64,000 nt of DNA from Pseudorhodoplanes sp049324435 (GTDB lineage: Bacteria > Pseudomonadota > Alphaproteobacteria > Rhizobiales > Xanthobacteraceae), in NCBI GenBank assembly GCA_049324435.1, contig JBMOOQ010000024.1, positions 179,740 through 243,739 of the forward strand, in the 5' to 3' direction. The notes under the pieces are model-generated. The model was given only the letters and a program-made list of their open reading frames with translations, ran no database searches and was not told where the DNA came from. Each line of letters begins with the position of its first letter. Position 1 is the first letter of the stretch. The position numbers and the translations under genes were made by a program. Shown piece after piece: positions 45,752 through 54,611 of the stretch.

Positions 45752-47953
45752 ATGCAATCGATTGCGAAACCGCGGGGCGGGGTTCGATCGTTTCTGTTCC
45801 GCTTCGCGCGGATCGCTTTCCTCCTGCTGGTCGGGATGTGGATCGGGGTCGGAGTCGTCTCCGCGACCCGGACAACCGACTATGACCCGGAAATGTTCGC
45901 GGCCGGGGTCGCAGCCCTGTTCGCCTTCGTCTGCACCTTCGCGGCGTACCTGATCCATCGTAATCGGGTATGGCGTTCCTATGCTAGGCGGCTGGAAGCC
46001 CGAAACGAGGCGCTGTCCGATCGCGCCTGGAAATTGCAGGAAGCCGAGGAGCGCGCGCGCTCCTTCCTCGACATGCAGGGCGATCTTATCGTCCGGCGCA
46101 AAGGGCCGCAGGGACCGATCACTTTCGCCAACGGCGCGTTCTGCGCGCTTGCCGGCGAACCCGCCGACATCATTCGCGGCTCCGATTTTGCGTTTACCGT
46201 CATCGAACAGGGCGACGTCGCCACCCTGACCGACGGCAGCCGGGTCTACGACCAGCAGATCGCGACCAAAAGCGGCCCGCGCTGGATCGCATGGCGCGAA
46301 GGCACCGTGCGCGGCGAAAACGGCGAAACCGAAATTCAGTGCGTCGGCCGCGACGTCACCGACCGCGTGATGTCGGAAAACGCGCTTGCCGATGCGCGCG
46401 ACCTCGCGGAAGCCGCGAACCGCGCCAAGTCGCGATTTCTCGCAATGGCAAGTCACGAAATCCGCACGCCGCTGAACGGCATCATCGGCATGGCCGATCT
46501 GCTGCTCGACACGAAACTCACGCCGGAACAGGCGACCTATGCCCGCGCGGTCAAGACCTCGGGCGAGACGCTGCTCGCGCTGATCGAGGAAATTCTCGAC
46601 TTCTCCAAGATCGAAGCCGGACGCCTCGACCTCGAAGCGCGCCCATTCGCGCTGGCCGGCATGATCGAGAACCTGACCGAACTGCTCGCGGTACGCGCGC
46701 AAGGCAAGGGCCTCGAAATCGCAAGCTATGTGGACGAACGCCTGCCCGCGCGCGTGATCGCCGACGAGACCCGGCTGAAGCAGGTGCTGCTTAACCTTGC
46801 CGGCAACGCCATCAAGTTCACGAACGAGGGCGGCATCGCGATCGTGGTCGAGCCGGGCGCATGGCCCGGCGAAATCCTGTTCAAGGTGCGCGACACCGGG
46901 GTCGGCATCGCTCCCGCCGACCACGACAAGATCTTTCATGAATTCGAGCAGACCGAGGCCGGCGCAAGCCAGGCGGAGGGCGCCGGGCTCGGGCTCGCCA
47001 TCGTCAAGCGCATCGTCGAAGGCATGCAGGGCCGCATCACGGTCGAGAGCATGCCGGGCGCGGGCGCGCTGTTCGAAGTCGCGCTGCCGCTCGCCGCGTC
47101 AAGAGATTCGGTCCCCGACCCTGCTTTCGATGCACCCGACCTCACCGGCCGCGGGATCATGATCGTCGCTCCCTCGCATATCGAGGCCGCCCTGCTCGCA
47201 CGCCGGCTGACGCGCTGGGGCGCGCGGGTTGCGGTCGCGCCGAACGAGGCTGTCGCGCAGGCGCTGTTGCCGGAGCGCGAATGGAGCGCGGTGCTGATCG
47301 ATCATGCGATCGGCAGCGCGGCGATCGACACCCTGCTAGCGGCAACGCGCAGCGTGCCGTGCCGGCTCGTTACCATCACCCCCGCGGCGCGCGCCGAGCT
47401 CGACGATCTGAAGGCGCGCGGCTTCACCGGCTATCTGGTGAAGCCGGTCCGCGCTGCATCGCTCGCCGAGCGTCTGCGCATGGAGCGCGACGGCTTCGCG
47501 CAACTGGCCGGCGACACCGGCGAGCTGCCGAATTTCGGCACGCCGCGCGCCGATGGCCTGTCGATCCTGGTGGCGGAAGACAACGAGATCAACGCATTGC
47601 TGACGCGCGCGCTGTTGCAGAAGCTCGGCCACCGTCCGCAGGTGGTCGCCGATGGCCGCGCTGCGATGGAATCCTTCTTTGCGGCCCATGGTGCGGGCCT
47701 GCCGTTCGATCTGATCCTGATGGATGTGCGCATGGCCGGCATCGACGGGCTTGAAGCGACGCGGCGCATCCGCGCGGTCGAGGAGAAGAGCGGCACCCGC
47801 ACCCCGATCGTGGCGCTGACAGCCAATGCATTGCCCGAGCATCGCGAAGCCTGCCTTGCCGCCGGCATGGATGCGTTCCTGACCAAGCCGCTCGACCGCG
47901 AGAAACTCGCCGCGGTGCTGGCGGAGGTGCGTGCGATGGCGAAGGCGGCGTAG
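45752..47953 (+). CDS. Hybrid sensor histidine kinase with two receiver-like domains
   Basis: A 733-residue membrane kinase. Two membrane segments (about residues 15-35 and 47-67) are followed by a coiled coil and a PAS-like domain (about 95-200). The HisKA box SHEIRTPLNGIIGM carries the phospho-His235. The ATPase domain has NLAGNAIKF, DTGVGI and GLGLAI. Then come two receiver-like domains. The first (about 465-575) lacks the acidic pair (it reads IVAPS) yet keeps VKPVR, so it is probably inactive. The second has VAEDNEI, Asp658 in LILMDVRM and TKPLD, so it is intact. No response regulator or output gene is adjacent, and the signal is unknown. Confidence 0.9.
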   Translation: MQSIAKPRGGVRSFLFRFARIAFLLLVGMWIGVGVVSATRTTDYDPEMFAAGVAALFAFVCTFAAYLIHRNRVWRSYARRLEARNEALSDRAWKLQEAEERARSFLDMQGDLIVRRKGPQGPITFANGAFCALAGEPADIIRGSDFAFTVIEQGDVATLTDGSRVYDQQIATKSGPRWIAWREGTVRGENGETEIQCVGRDVTDRVMSENALADARDLAEAANRAKSRFLAMASHEIRTPLNGIIGMADLLLDTKLTPEQATYARAVKTSGETLLALIEEILDFSKIEAGRLDLEARPFALAGMIENLTELLAVRAQGKGLEIASYVDERLPARVIADETRLKQVLLNLAGNAIKFTNEGGIAIVVEPGAWPGEILFKVRDTGVGIAPADHDKIFHEFEQTEAGASQAEGAGLGLAIVKRIVEGMQGRITVESMPGAGALFEVALPLAASRDSVPDPAFDAPDLTGRGIMIVAPSHIEAALLARRLTRWGARVAVAPNEAVAQALLPEREWSAVLIDHAIGSAAIDTLLAATRSVPCRLVTITPAARAELDDLKARGFTGYLVKPVRAASLAERLRMERDGFAQLAGDTGELPNFGTPRADGLSILVAEDNEINALLTRALLQKLGHRPQVVADGRAAMESFFAAHGAGLPFDLILMDVRMAGIDGLEATRRIRAVEEKSGTRTPIVALTANALPEHREACLAAGMDAFLTKPLDREKLAAVLAEVRAMAKAA

Positions 47954-47959
47954 GAAAGT

Positions 47960-48099
47960 CTCGTGCCCCGGATGCTGCGCAGCACGAGCGAAATCGTTGT
48001 GATGCGCTGCTGATCCGGGACCCAGCTTTTTTGTTGGGCCGAACGATGGGTCCCGGTTCAGCGGCGCACCGTTTCACGCTGCGCCGCGCCCGGGACACG
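47960..48099. repeat. Intergenic repeat family A, copy 3
   Basis: Begins CTCGTGCCCCGG and ends CGGGACACGA, with GATGCGCTGCTGATCCGGGACCC and GCGCACCGTTTCACGCTGCG inside. It is nearly the same as the copy at 3976-4118 and lies between convergent genes. A short frame beginning MSRAQRSVKRCAAEPGP runs through it, as it does in copy 1. Confidence 0.78.
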
Positions 48100-48104
48100 A
48101 AACC

Positions 48105-49058
48105 CTAAAGCCGCCGCAGCGCGACTTCGTCGATAAGATGACCCTCGTTCTTGGTCAGGATCAGGTCGGCGCGCTGCCGCGTCGGCAAAATATTCTCGCG
48201 CAGATTGACGAGGTTGATCCGGCCCCAGATGCTTTTCGCGGTCGCGACGGCTTCCGAGTCCGACAGCCGCGAATAGCGATGGAAATACGACATCGGATCG
48301 CGGAACGCCGTGAGCCGCAGCGCCAGAAAGCGGTCCACATACCAGCGTTCCAGCACGTCCTCGGCGGCATCGATATAGACCGAAAAATCGAAGAAGTCGG
48401 AGACGAACGGCACCGCCTTGCCGTCCTTGGGCAGGCGGCCGGCCTGCAGCACGTTCAGTCCCTCGACGATCAGGATGTCCGGCCGGTCGATCTCGATCCA
48501 TTCATGCGGCACCACGTCGTAGACAATGTGGGAATAAACCGGCGCGCGCATCGGCCGCCGTCCCGCCTTGATGCCCGAAAGAAAGCGCAGCAGCTCGGGC
48601 AGATCGTAGCTCTCCGGAAAGCCCTTCTTCTCCATCAGGCCTTCGCGTTCGAGGACCGCATTGGGCAGCAGGAATCCATCGGTGGTGATCAGATCGACCT
48701 TCGGTGTGTTCGGCCAGCGCGCCAAGAGCGCCTGAAGCACACGTGCCGTAGTCGACTTGCCGACCGCGACCGAACCGGCAACGCCGATGATATAGGGCAC
48801 CTTGGAGTCCTCGGTGCCGAGGAAGTTCTGCTGCACCCGGAACAGCCGCTGCGAGGCCGCGACATACATCGACAACAGACGCGACAGCGGCAGATAGATC
48901 TCCTCGACCTCCTTCATGTCGAGACGGTCGTGCACCGAACGCAGCGTCGACACTTCTTCGGGGCTCAGCGTCATCGGTGTGTCGGCACGCAGCGCTGCCC
49001 ATTCGGCGCGGCTGAAGACGCGATACGGAGAGACTTCGGGTTCGATCCGCTGTTCCAT
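48105..49058 (-). CDS. coaA: Type I pantothenate kinase
   Basis: First step of coenzyme A synthesis. The protein is 317 residues. The P-loop GVAGSVAVGKST is at residues 93-104, followed by LLARWPNTPKVDLITTDGFLLPN. DILIVEGLNVLQ and FFDFSVYIDA occur near 195-220. It lies eight bases downstream of hisE. Confidence 0.97.
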   Translation of the reverse strand: MEQRIEPEVSPYRVFSRAEWAALRADTPMTLSPEEVSTLRSVHDRLDMKEVEEIYLPLSRLLSMYVAASQRLFRVQQNFLGTEDSKVPYIIGVAGSVAVGKSTTARVLQALLARWPNTPKVDLITTDGFLLPNAVLEREGLMEKKGFPESYDLPELLRFLSGIKAGRRPMRAPVYSHIVYDVVPHEWIEIDRPDILIVEGLNVLQAGRLPKDGKAVPFVSDFFDFSVYIDAAEDVLERWYVDRFLALRLTAFRDPMSYFHRYSRLSDSEAVATAKSIWGRINLVNLRENILPTRQRADLILTKNEGHLIDEVALRRL

Positions 49059-49066
49059 GGCGGTTC

Positions 49067-49417
49067 CTAAAGGTCCGGAGGACGGCGATCGGGCACGCGG
49101 GATGCCTTCTCCGCGAGCCCCGACTGGTCGGACCGCTTTGCCAGCACCGCCTCGACCTCGGACAGATCGATGCCGCGGGCCTGAAGCACCACCAGCAGAT
49201 GATAGAGCAGATCGGCGGCCTCGCCGATCACTCGATCGCGATCCTCGGCCACCGCGGCGAGCGCGGTTTCAACCGCCTCCTCTCCGAGCTTCTTGGCGCA
49301 ATGCTCAACGCCCTTGTCCAGAAGCTTGCGCGTATAGGAGACCTCGGCGCTGGCGGCCGCCCGCTCCTTCACGATGACGGCGAGTTCGGCAAGGGTGAAA
49401 GGGGTCTCAAGGGCCAC
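49067..49417 (-). CDS. hisE: Phosphoribosyl-ATP pyrophosphatase
   Basis: Second step of histidine synthesis. The protein is 116 residues with the MazG-like metal site KKLGEEAVETALAAVAEDRDRVIGEAADLLYHLLVVL near residue 42. The usual partner hisF is not upstream in this window, so the his operon end is separated here. It is cotranscribed with coaA, a pairing common in this order. Confidence 0.95.
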   Translation of the reverse strand: MALETPFTLAELAVIVKERAAASAEVSYTRKLLDKGVEHCAKKLGEEAVETALAAVAEDRDRVIGEAADLLYHLLVVLQARGIDLSEVEAVLAKRSDQSGLAEKASRVPDRRPPDL

Positions 49418-49554
49418 GTATTACTCCGGCAGTCCATCCGCGAAACGAGCGGCAGGTTGAGGCGCCCCTTCAATAACGCAAAACCGTTGCGCTGCCCACC
49501 ACTTGGCGGCGCTGCGCCGGCACGTTAACGGTAACGGCCGCCGGAGGTCATACC

Positions 49555-50346
49555 TTGCCATACCGTGAAAGCTTCGAAACCATCGCAGGCTGCAGGATCC
49601 GCATCATGCGCGGCAGTCCGGCATCCTCGGGCGAACCGCTCCTGTTCCTGCATGGCGCACGCGGCGCATCCGCATGGCTGCCCTTCTTCGAAACCATGTC
49701 GCAGCACTTCGACCTGATCGTGCCGGAGCATCCGGGATTCGGCGGCTCGGATACCCCCGACTGGCTCGATAATATCGGCGACCTCGCCTATTTCTATCTC
49801 GACCTGATCGATGCGCTGAAGCTTTCCGGCCTCAACCTTGCCGGCGTGTCGCTCGGCGGCTGGATCGCCGCCGAGATCGCGGTGCGCAACCAGACCGCGC
49901 TGAAGTCGCTGACGCTGATCTGCGCCGCCGGGATCCATGTGAAGGGCGTCGCCAAGGGCGACATCTTCATGTGGTCGCGCGAGGTTTTCATCCGCAACAT
50001 CTTCCACGATCCGGCATTCGCCGAAGCGATGCTGGCGCAACCGCCGGGCGACGCAGAGCTGATGATCGAGATGAAGAACCGGCTCGCCACCGCCAAGCTC
50101 GGCTGGCAGCCGCGGCTGTACAATCCCGATCTGCGCAAGTGGCTGCACCGGATCACGGTGCCGACGCTGATCGTGTGGGGCGACGACGACAAGGTGTTCC
50201 CACTGCCGTACGGCGAGGCTTACAACAAGCTCATCCCGGGATCGCGGCTGGACGTGCTGAAAAATGCCGGCCACACGCTGCAGATCGAAAAGGCGGACGA
50301 ACTCGCAAAGCTGATGACGGGCTTCATTCAGGAGGCAGGACGATGA
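49555..50346 (+). CDS. Alpha/beta-fold hydrolase
   Basis: A 263-residue hydrolase. The oxyanion HG motif is LFLHGARGASAW near residue 31, the nucleophile Ser99 is in AGVSLGGW, the acid is in VWGDDDKVFP near 210, and the histidine is in NAGHTLQIE near 240. It starts with TTG at 49555; GGAGG lies seven bases upstream, which decides the start. Its stop overlaps the next gene (ATGA). The sequence resembles hydrolases that cleave C-C or ester bonds in aromatic pathways, but the substrate is unknown. Confidence 0.88.
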   Translation: MPYRESFETIAGCRIRIMRGSPASSGEPLLFLHGARGASAWLPFFETMSQHFDLIVPEHPGFGGSDTPDWLDNIGDLAYFYLDLIDALKLSGLNLAGVSLGGWIAAEIAVRNQTALKSLTLICAAGIHVKGVAKGDIFMWSREVFIRNIFHDPAFAEAMLAQPPGDAELMIEMKNRLATAKLGWQPRLYNPDLRKWLHRITVPTLIVWGDDDKVFPLPYGEAYNKLIPGSRLDVLKNAGHTLQIEKADELAKLMTGFIQEAGR

Positions 50347-51518
50347 AATTCTTCTTCTTCCACCTGATGCCCTATGCGGCGCTCGATCCCGATTACGACA
50401 AGCAGCACAATTCCGCCTGGGTAACGCTGCCGAACAGCTATTACGATCCGAAGATCGGCCACCAGCTCTACAATCGCTATCTCGATGAGCTGGAATATGC
50501 CGACGCCATGGGCTTCGACGGCGTCTGCGTCAATGAGCATCATTCCAATGCCTACGGCATGATGCCGATCCCCGGCGTCATGGCGGGCGCGCTCGCGCGC
50601 CGCACCAAGCAATGCAAGATCGCCGTGCTCGGCCGCGCGCTGCCGCTCCTGAACAATCCGCTCACCGTCGCGGAAGAATTCGCGATGCTCGACACCATCA
50701 CCGGCGGACGGCTGGTCGCGGGCTTCGTGCGCGGTATCGGCGCCGAATATCATTCCTGGGGCGCGAACCCGGCGCAATCGCACGAGCGCTTCCACGAGGC
50801 GCACGATCTCATCATCCAGGGCTGGACGCGGCCGGGCCCGTTCGCCTTCGAAGGCAAGTATTATCACTTCGACTACGTCAACGTGTGGCCGCGGCCGTTC
50901 CAGCAGCCGCATCCGCCGGTCTGGATCCCGTCGCAGGGCTCGCGCGAGACCATCGAATGGGCGACCCATCCCTCGCGCAAATACACCTATCTGCAGACCT
51001 TCTCGCCGGTGCAGGCGCTGGCGCGCTACATGCAGATGTATCGCGACAGCGCCGAGAAGCAGGGCTGGCAGGCGGGGCCGGAGAATGTCGGCTGGGCGAT
51101 CCCGACCTATTGCGCCGAGACCGACGCGATCGCGCACCGCGAGGCGAAGCCCCATATCGAGTTCTTCTTCAACAAGCTGTTGCGCATGCCGCAGGAAATG
51201 CTGCTGCCGCCGGGCTATCTGTCGCTCGCCTCGATGCAGGGCGTGATCGCGGCAAAACGCACGCTGTCGGGCGGCGTGCAGACCATCGACGACCTGATGG
51301 AGAAGGCGATGTTCCTGTGCGGCAGTCCGGCGACGCTGCGCGAGAAGCTGGGCGCCTACCAGGCGCAGATCGGCTTCGGCTATCTCCTGCCCACCATGCA
51401 GTTCGGCACGCTGCCGCACGAGCTTGTCACCAAGAGCACCGAATTGTTCGCCAAGGAAGTGATCCCGCATTTCCGCGGCAGGGCGGACCTGCAACCCGCA
51501 ACAGCCGGTGCGGCATGA
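50343..51518 (+). CDS. Luciferase-like (LLM class) flavin-dependent monooxygenase
   Basis: A 391-residue TIM-barrel flavin-dependent oxygenase. It has YLDELEYADAMGFDGVCVNEHHSNAYGMMPIPGVMAGALARRT near residue 45, NNPLTVAEEFAMLDTITGGRLVAGFVRG near 105, and WIPSQGSRETIEWA near 200, typical of the alkanal/limonene monooxygenase branch. It needs reduced flavin from a partner reductase, not visible here. It is coupled to the hydrolase upstream and the LysE exporter downstream by four-base overlaps. Confidence 0.9.
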   Translation: MKFFFFHLMPYAALDPDYDKQHNSAWVTLPNSYYDPKIGHQLYNRYLDELEYADAMGFDGVCVNEHHSNAYGMMPIPGVMAGALARRTKQCKIAVLGRALPLLNNPLTVAEEFAMLDTITGGRLVAGFVRGIGAEYHSWGANPAQSHERFHEAHDLIIQGWTRPGPFAFEGKYYHFDYVNVWPRPFQQPHPPVWIPSQGSRETIEWATHPSRKYTYLQTFSPVQALARYMQMYRDSAEKQGWQAGPENVGWAIPTYCAETDAIAHREAKPHIEFFFNKLLRMPQEMLLPPGYLSLASMQGVIAAKRTLSGGVQTIDDLMEKAMFLCGSPATLREKLGAYQAQIGFGYLLPTMQFGTLPHELVTKSTELFAKEVIPHFRGRADLQPATAGAA

Positions 51519-52156
51519 CCATCCTGCCCGAACCCGCCGTGCTTGCGGCATTCATCGCGGCCTCGCTGATCCTGATCGTCACGCCCGGCCCGGACATGAC
51601 GCTGTTTCTGAGCCAGACCATTAATGGCGGACGCGCGCGCGGCTTTGCCTCGATGTTCGGCGCCACCGCGGGATTGCTGGTGCACTCGATGCTGGCAGCG
51701 TTCGGATTGTCCGCGCTGCTTGTTGCGTCCGCGACGGCCTTCACCGCGATCAAGGTCGCCGGCGCGGGCTATCTCCTGTGGCTCGCGGTGCAGGCGATCC
51801 GGCACGGTTCGTCGCTGTCGCTTCGGTCGGGCAAGCCCACGCGCGGCGGCATCGCGAGCGCCTTCGCGATGGGGCTCGGCGTCAACCTGCTCAATCCGAA
51901 GATCGTGATGTTCTTTTTGACCTTCCTGCCGCAATTCGTGTCGGCATCCGATCCGGATGCGCCTGCCCGGCTGCTGATGCTCGGGCTAACCTACGCGCTG
52001 CTCACGCCGCCGCTCTGCGCGCCGATGATCCTCGGCGCCGAACGCTTTGCTTCAACCATGCGAAATTCGCCGCGGCTGATGCGCGCCTTCGACTGGAGCT
52101 TCGCCGGACTGATGAGCGCTTTCGCGGCACGTCTGCTGTTCGCGCGGGCGAATTAG
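51515..52156 (+). CDS. LysE family translocator
   Basis: A 213-residue membrane protein with about six hydrophobic segments. The LysE/RhtB signature LILIVTPGPDMTLFLSQTINGGRARGFASMFGATAGLLVHSMLAAFGLSALL occupies residues about 18-70, and NLLNPKIVMFFLTFLPQFV is near 124. Family members export amino acids or related metabolites. It overlaps the monooxygenase by four bases. Its substrate may be a product of that pathway. Confidence 0.9.
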   Translation: MTILPEPAVLAAFIAASLILIVTPGPDMTLFLSQTINGGRARGFASMFGATAGLLVHSMLAAFGLSALLVASATAFTAIKVAGAGYLLWLAVQAIRHGSSLSLRSGKPTRGGIASAFAMGLGVNLLNPKIVMFFLTFLPQFVSASDPDAPARLLMLGLTYALLTPPLCAPMILGAERFASTMRNSPRLMRAFDWSFAGLMSAFAARLLFARAN

Positions 52157-52166
52157 GGAGTATTTG

Positions 52167-52234
52167 CCATGCGCGGGCTTGACCCGCGCATTCATCTCCT
52201 TCGTAAGATGAATGGCCGGGTCAAGCCCGGCCAT
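52167..52234. repeat. Intergenic REP-like repeat family B, copy 3
   Basis: GCGCGGGCTTGACCCGCGC hairpin, then CATCTCCTTCGTAAGATG, then GGCCGGGTCAAGCCCGGCC hairpin. It has the same order and orientation as the copy at 20139-20208, and lies between the LysE gene and the Bug-type binding protein. Confidence 0.8.
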
Positions 52235-52251
52235 GACCGGGAGGAAAAATC

Positions 52252-53220
52252 GTGCGAAAAGTCGCTTGTCTCGTCGCCTTGGCTGCGTTGGCCGCCTTCA
52301 CCCTGCCCTCCCATGCGCAGGACTTTCCGACCAAGCCGATCAAGCTGATCGTCCCGTTCCCGGCCGGCGGACCGAACGACATCATCGCCCGCGTGGTCGG
52401 CGCGAAGATGTCGGAACTGCTCGGCCAGCCGGTGGTGATCGACAATCGCAGCGGCGCCGGCGGCGTGCTCGGCACCGATGCAGTGGCGAAGGCCGAGCCG
52501 GACGGCCACACCATCGCGATCACCAGCGCCGGTGCGCTCGCGATTTCAAAGAGTCTCCAGCAAAAGCTGCCCTATGACACGCTGAAAGATCTCAAACCCG
52601 TCACGCTGGTCGCCAAGGTGCCGGAACTGCTCGTGGTTGCCACCGACGTGCCCGCCTCCTCGATGAAGGAGTTGCTCGCGCTCGCCAAGGCCAAGCCCGG
52701 CTCGCTCAACTTCGCCTCCACCGGCCCGGGTTCGATGCCGCATCTGGCCGGCGAGTTGTTCAAGAGCGCGGCCGGCATCGACATCGTGCACGTACCCTAC
52801 AAGGGCGCCGCTCCGGCTGTGAACGACATCATCGGCAATCAGGTACACATGGTATTTCTCGATATCCCGGTACTGCTGCCGCAGGTGAAAGCCGGCAAGG
52901 TCAAGCCGATCGCGATCGGAAGCGCCGAACGCGCATCGTCATTGCCGGATGTGCCGACCACCGCCGAAACCGGGCTGCCGCAGATCCTTGCCGAAAACTG
53001 GTATGGCATGGTGGCGCCGGCCGCGACGCCGCCCGCCGTGATCGCAAAGCTCCACAAGGCCACGGCCGATGCGCTGAAAAGCGCAGAGGTGAAGGACAAG
53101 CTCGCACCGCAGGGCGCGATCCTGGTCGGCAACACGCCGGAGGAATTCGCCACCTACATCCAGAGCGAGATCGGCAAGTGGGGCAAGGTCGCAAAAGACG
53201 CGGGCATCAAGCCGAATTGA
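52252..53220 (+). CDS. Bug/TctC family tripartite tricarboxylate transporter substrate-binding protein
   Basis: A 322-residue periplasmic binding protein with a signal peptide (residues 1-22, ending SHAQ). Family motifs are FPTKPIKLIVPFPAGGPNDIIAR near residue 26, GAGGVLGTDAVAKAEPDGHTI near 68, and LNFASTGPGSMPHLAGELF near 145. GTG at 52252 is the start, with AGGA upstream. No TctA or TctB membrane genes are next to it, as is usual for the many orphan Bug proteins. It is probably part of the hydrolase-monooxygenase operon and may bind its substrate. Confidence 0.92.
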   Translation: MRKVACLVALAALAAFTLPSHAQDFPTKPIKLIVPFPAGGPNDIIARVVGAKMSELLGQPVVIDNRSGAGGVLGTDAVAKAEPDGHTIAITSAGALAISKSLQQKLPYDTLKDLKPVTLVAKVPELLVVATDVPASSMKELLALAKAKPGSLNFASTGPGSMPHLAGELFKSAAGIDIVHVPYKGAAPAVNDIIGNQVHMVFLDIPVLLPQVKAGKVKPIAIGSAERASSLPDVPTTAETGLPQILAENWYGMVAPAATPPAVIAKLHKATADALKSAEVKDKLAPQGAILVGNTPEEFATYIQSEIGKWGKVAKDAGIKPN

Positions 53221-53230
53221 GCAACGCTTT

Positions 53231-53300
53231 CCGTTCGTCCCCGCGAAAGCGGGGACCCAGCGCAGCATGCTGGATTCCCGCTTTTGCGGGAATGAACGGA
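53231..53300. repeat. Intergenic palindromic repeat family C, copy 1
   Basis: CCGTTCGTCCCCGCGAAAGCGGGGACC... then ATTCCCGCTTTTGCGGGAATGAACGG: two hairpins bounded by CCGTTC/GAACGG ends. A second copy is at 60889-60947. It separates the Bug gene from the convergent membrane-protein gene and could act as a two-way terminator. Confidence 0.8.
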
Positions 53301-53315
53301 GTTTGCAGAACTATC

Positions 53316-53942
53316 TCACCCCGCCGGCCTGAACACATATTGCAGCACGAGATGCGTCGGCCAGTACACCGCGACCGGCAGGCCGAAGAACAACAGCGCG
53401 AACCAGGCATTCGGCGGCATCCATGTCTGCGGCTTCCGATCGTCGAAACCCCAGACCAGATTGATGTTGACCGGGGTCAGTCCGGGATTGGGCTGCGCCT
53501 TGGGCATCAGCCAGTAGCAGACCGGCAGCACGATGCAGGACACGATGGTCCACGCGACGAAGGCGCGGCTGTCATAGCCCATCTCCCAGACAAGATAGAC
53601 AAGAAGAAACGGCAGCCAGCCGTGAAACAGCGACAGCCCGCGCAGAAACAGCGAGCGGTCCTTGTCGAACATGTAATCGGTCAGACCCGTGGTGTGCAGG
53701 CCGAATAAATTGAAGATGTAATCGACCACCCATAGCGTCTGCGGCAGCAGCAGGCCGACCGCGCACATCGAGATCAGCAGCGGGCTTTCGAGCCACAGCC
53801 CCGCCAGCGTGAACAGAAGCGCGAGGTCGCAGAAATACAGAAAGTTGGTCGGACCGTACTGACGCAGATAAACCGGGATCAGCACCGCCATGAAGGCGGT
53901 ATAGAGAATTTTGATCGCAAACAGCGTTTCCACTGCGGTCAC
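53316..53942 (-). CDS. Polytopic membrane protein of unknown function
   Basis: A 208-residue protein with six or seven hydrophobic segments and no recognised motif. Conspicuous polar stretches are YLRQYGPTNFLYFCDLALL near residue 25 and GLTDYMFDKDRSLFLRGLSLFHGWLPF near 85, conserved-looking loops. It starts with GTG at 53942, overlapping the stop of the upstream membrane gene (GTGA), so the two are coupled and may form one complex. Confidence 0.75.
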   Translation of the reverse strand: MTAVETLFAIKILYTAFMAVLIPVYLRQYGPTNFLYFCDLALLFTLAGLWLESPLLISMCAVGLLLPQTLWVVDYIFNLFGLHTTGLTDYMFDKDRSLFLRGLSLFHGWLPFLLVYLVWEMGYDSRAFVAWTIVSCIVLPVCYWLMPKAQPNPGLTPVNINLVWGFDDRKPQTWMPPNAWFALLFFGLPVAVYWPTHLVLQYVFRPAG

Positions 53943-54388
53943 GCCGCCGCGTACGGATCCTTCCAGCGTCCGGCCTTGCGCCCGGCAAGAAGCCAGTACA
54001 CGAACCCGCCGATTATCCCCGAGGCGGCGACGAGCTGCAGCCCATAGGTCATTGGCGACAGGTCGGTGGTGTTTTCAAGCTGGACCGAAATGTCGGACAT
54101 GTACCAGGCCACCGCCCCGATCAGCGCGCCGCCAAGCGCGTAATAGAAGATCGAGCGGATATTGAAGGTCTCGGCAATCGCAATCAGGATCACCGACGGC
54201 ACGAAGGCGGTGGCGCCGGCGAAGCTGGTCGCGAAAAAGGCAATGGCGAAGAACGCAAATTTCTCGATCGGATCGGAACTCATGGTGACGAGTTCCGGCG
54301 CCATCACGCCGATGGCTAGCGCGATCCCGGCGGCAAGAAGGGCAAAGATCAGCGAAAACAGGATGACGAAAAAGCGGGTGATGAACAT
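53939..54388 (-). CDS. Small four-helix membrane protein of unknown function
   Basis: A 149-residue protein with four hydrophobic segments (about residues 5-30, 45-70, 80-100 and 115-135). I recognise no family motif. It is translationally coupled to the membrane protein downstream. Nothing in the context suggests a specific role. Confidence 0.7.
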   Translation of the reverse strand: MFITRFFVILFSLIFALLAAGIALAIGVMAPELVTMSSDPIEKFAFFAIAFFATSFAGATAFVPSVILIAIAETFNIRSIFYYALGGALIGAVAWYMSDISVQLENTTDLSPMTYGLQLVAASGIIGGFVYWLLAGRKAGRWKDPYAAA

Positions 54389-54465
54389 GCGGCCCCCACG
54401 AATCGTCGTTCTGTTTAGAGCCGCGGGTGCCTGGCTGTCGACTCCTAGTCAGCACCACTTTCTTC

Positions 54466-54580
54466 ACCTCCCCCTGAAAGGGGGAGGTCGGCGAGCGCAG
54501 CGAGACGGGTGGGGGTCGATCACTCACAGCACCAACTGTCCGACCCCTCCCTAACCCTCCCCTTGCAGGGGGAGTGAGTG
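54466..54580. repeat. Intergenic palindromic repeat family D, copy near rlmN
   Basis: Begins with a perfect 10-bp hairpin (ACCTCCCCCT, loop GAA, AGGGGGAGGT; 54466-54488), continues with GCGAGCGCAGCGAGACGGGTGGGGGTC, and ends with a second hairpin (CTCCCCTTGCAGGGGGAG). The layout matches the element at 62752-62907. It fills most of the gap between rlmN and the small membrane genes. Confidence 0.7.
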
Positions 54581-54611
54581 CACCAGCGAACATGGAGGTA
54601 CTGAGGATCGC

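Noticed and set aside
53207..53410. Short frame with FIPAKAGIQ-type sequence
   Set aside because: It comes from the family C palindromic repeat; similar text arises from the second copy at 60889-60947.
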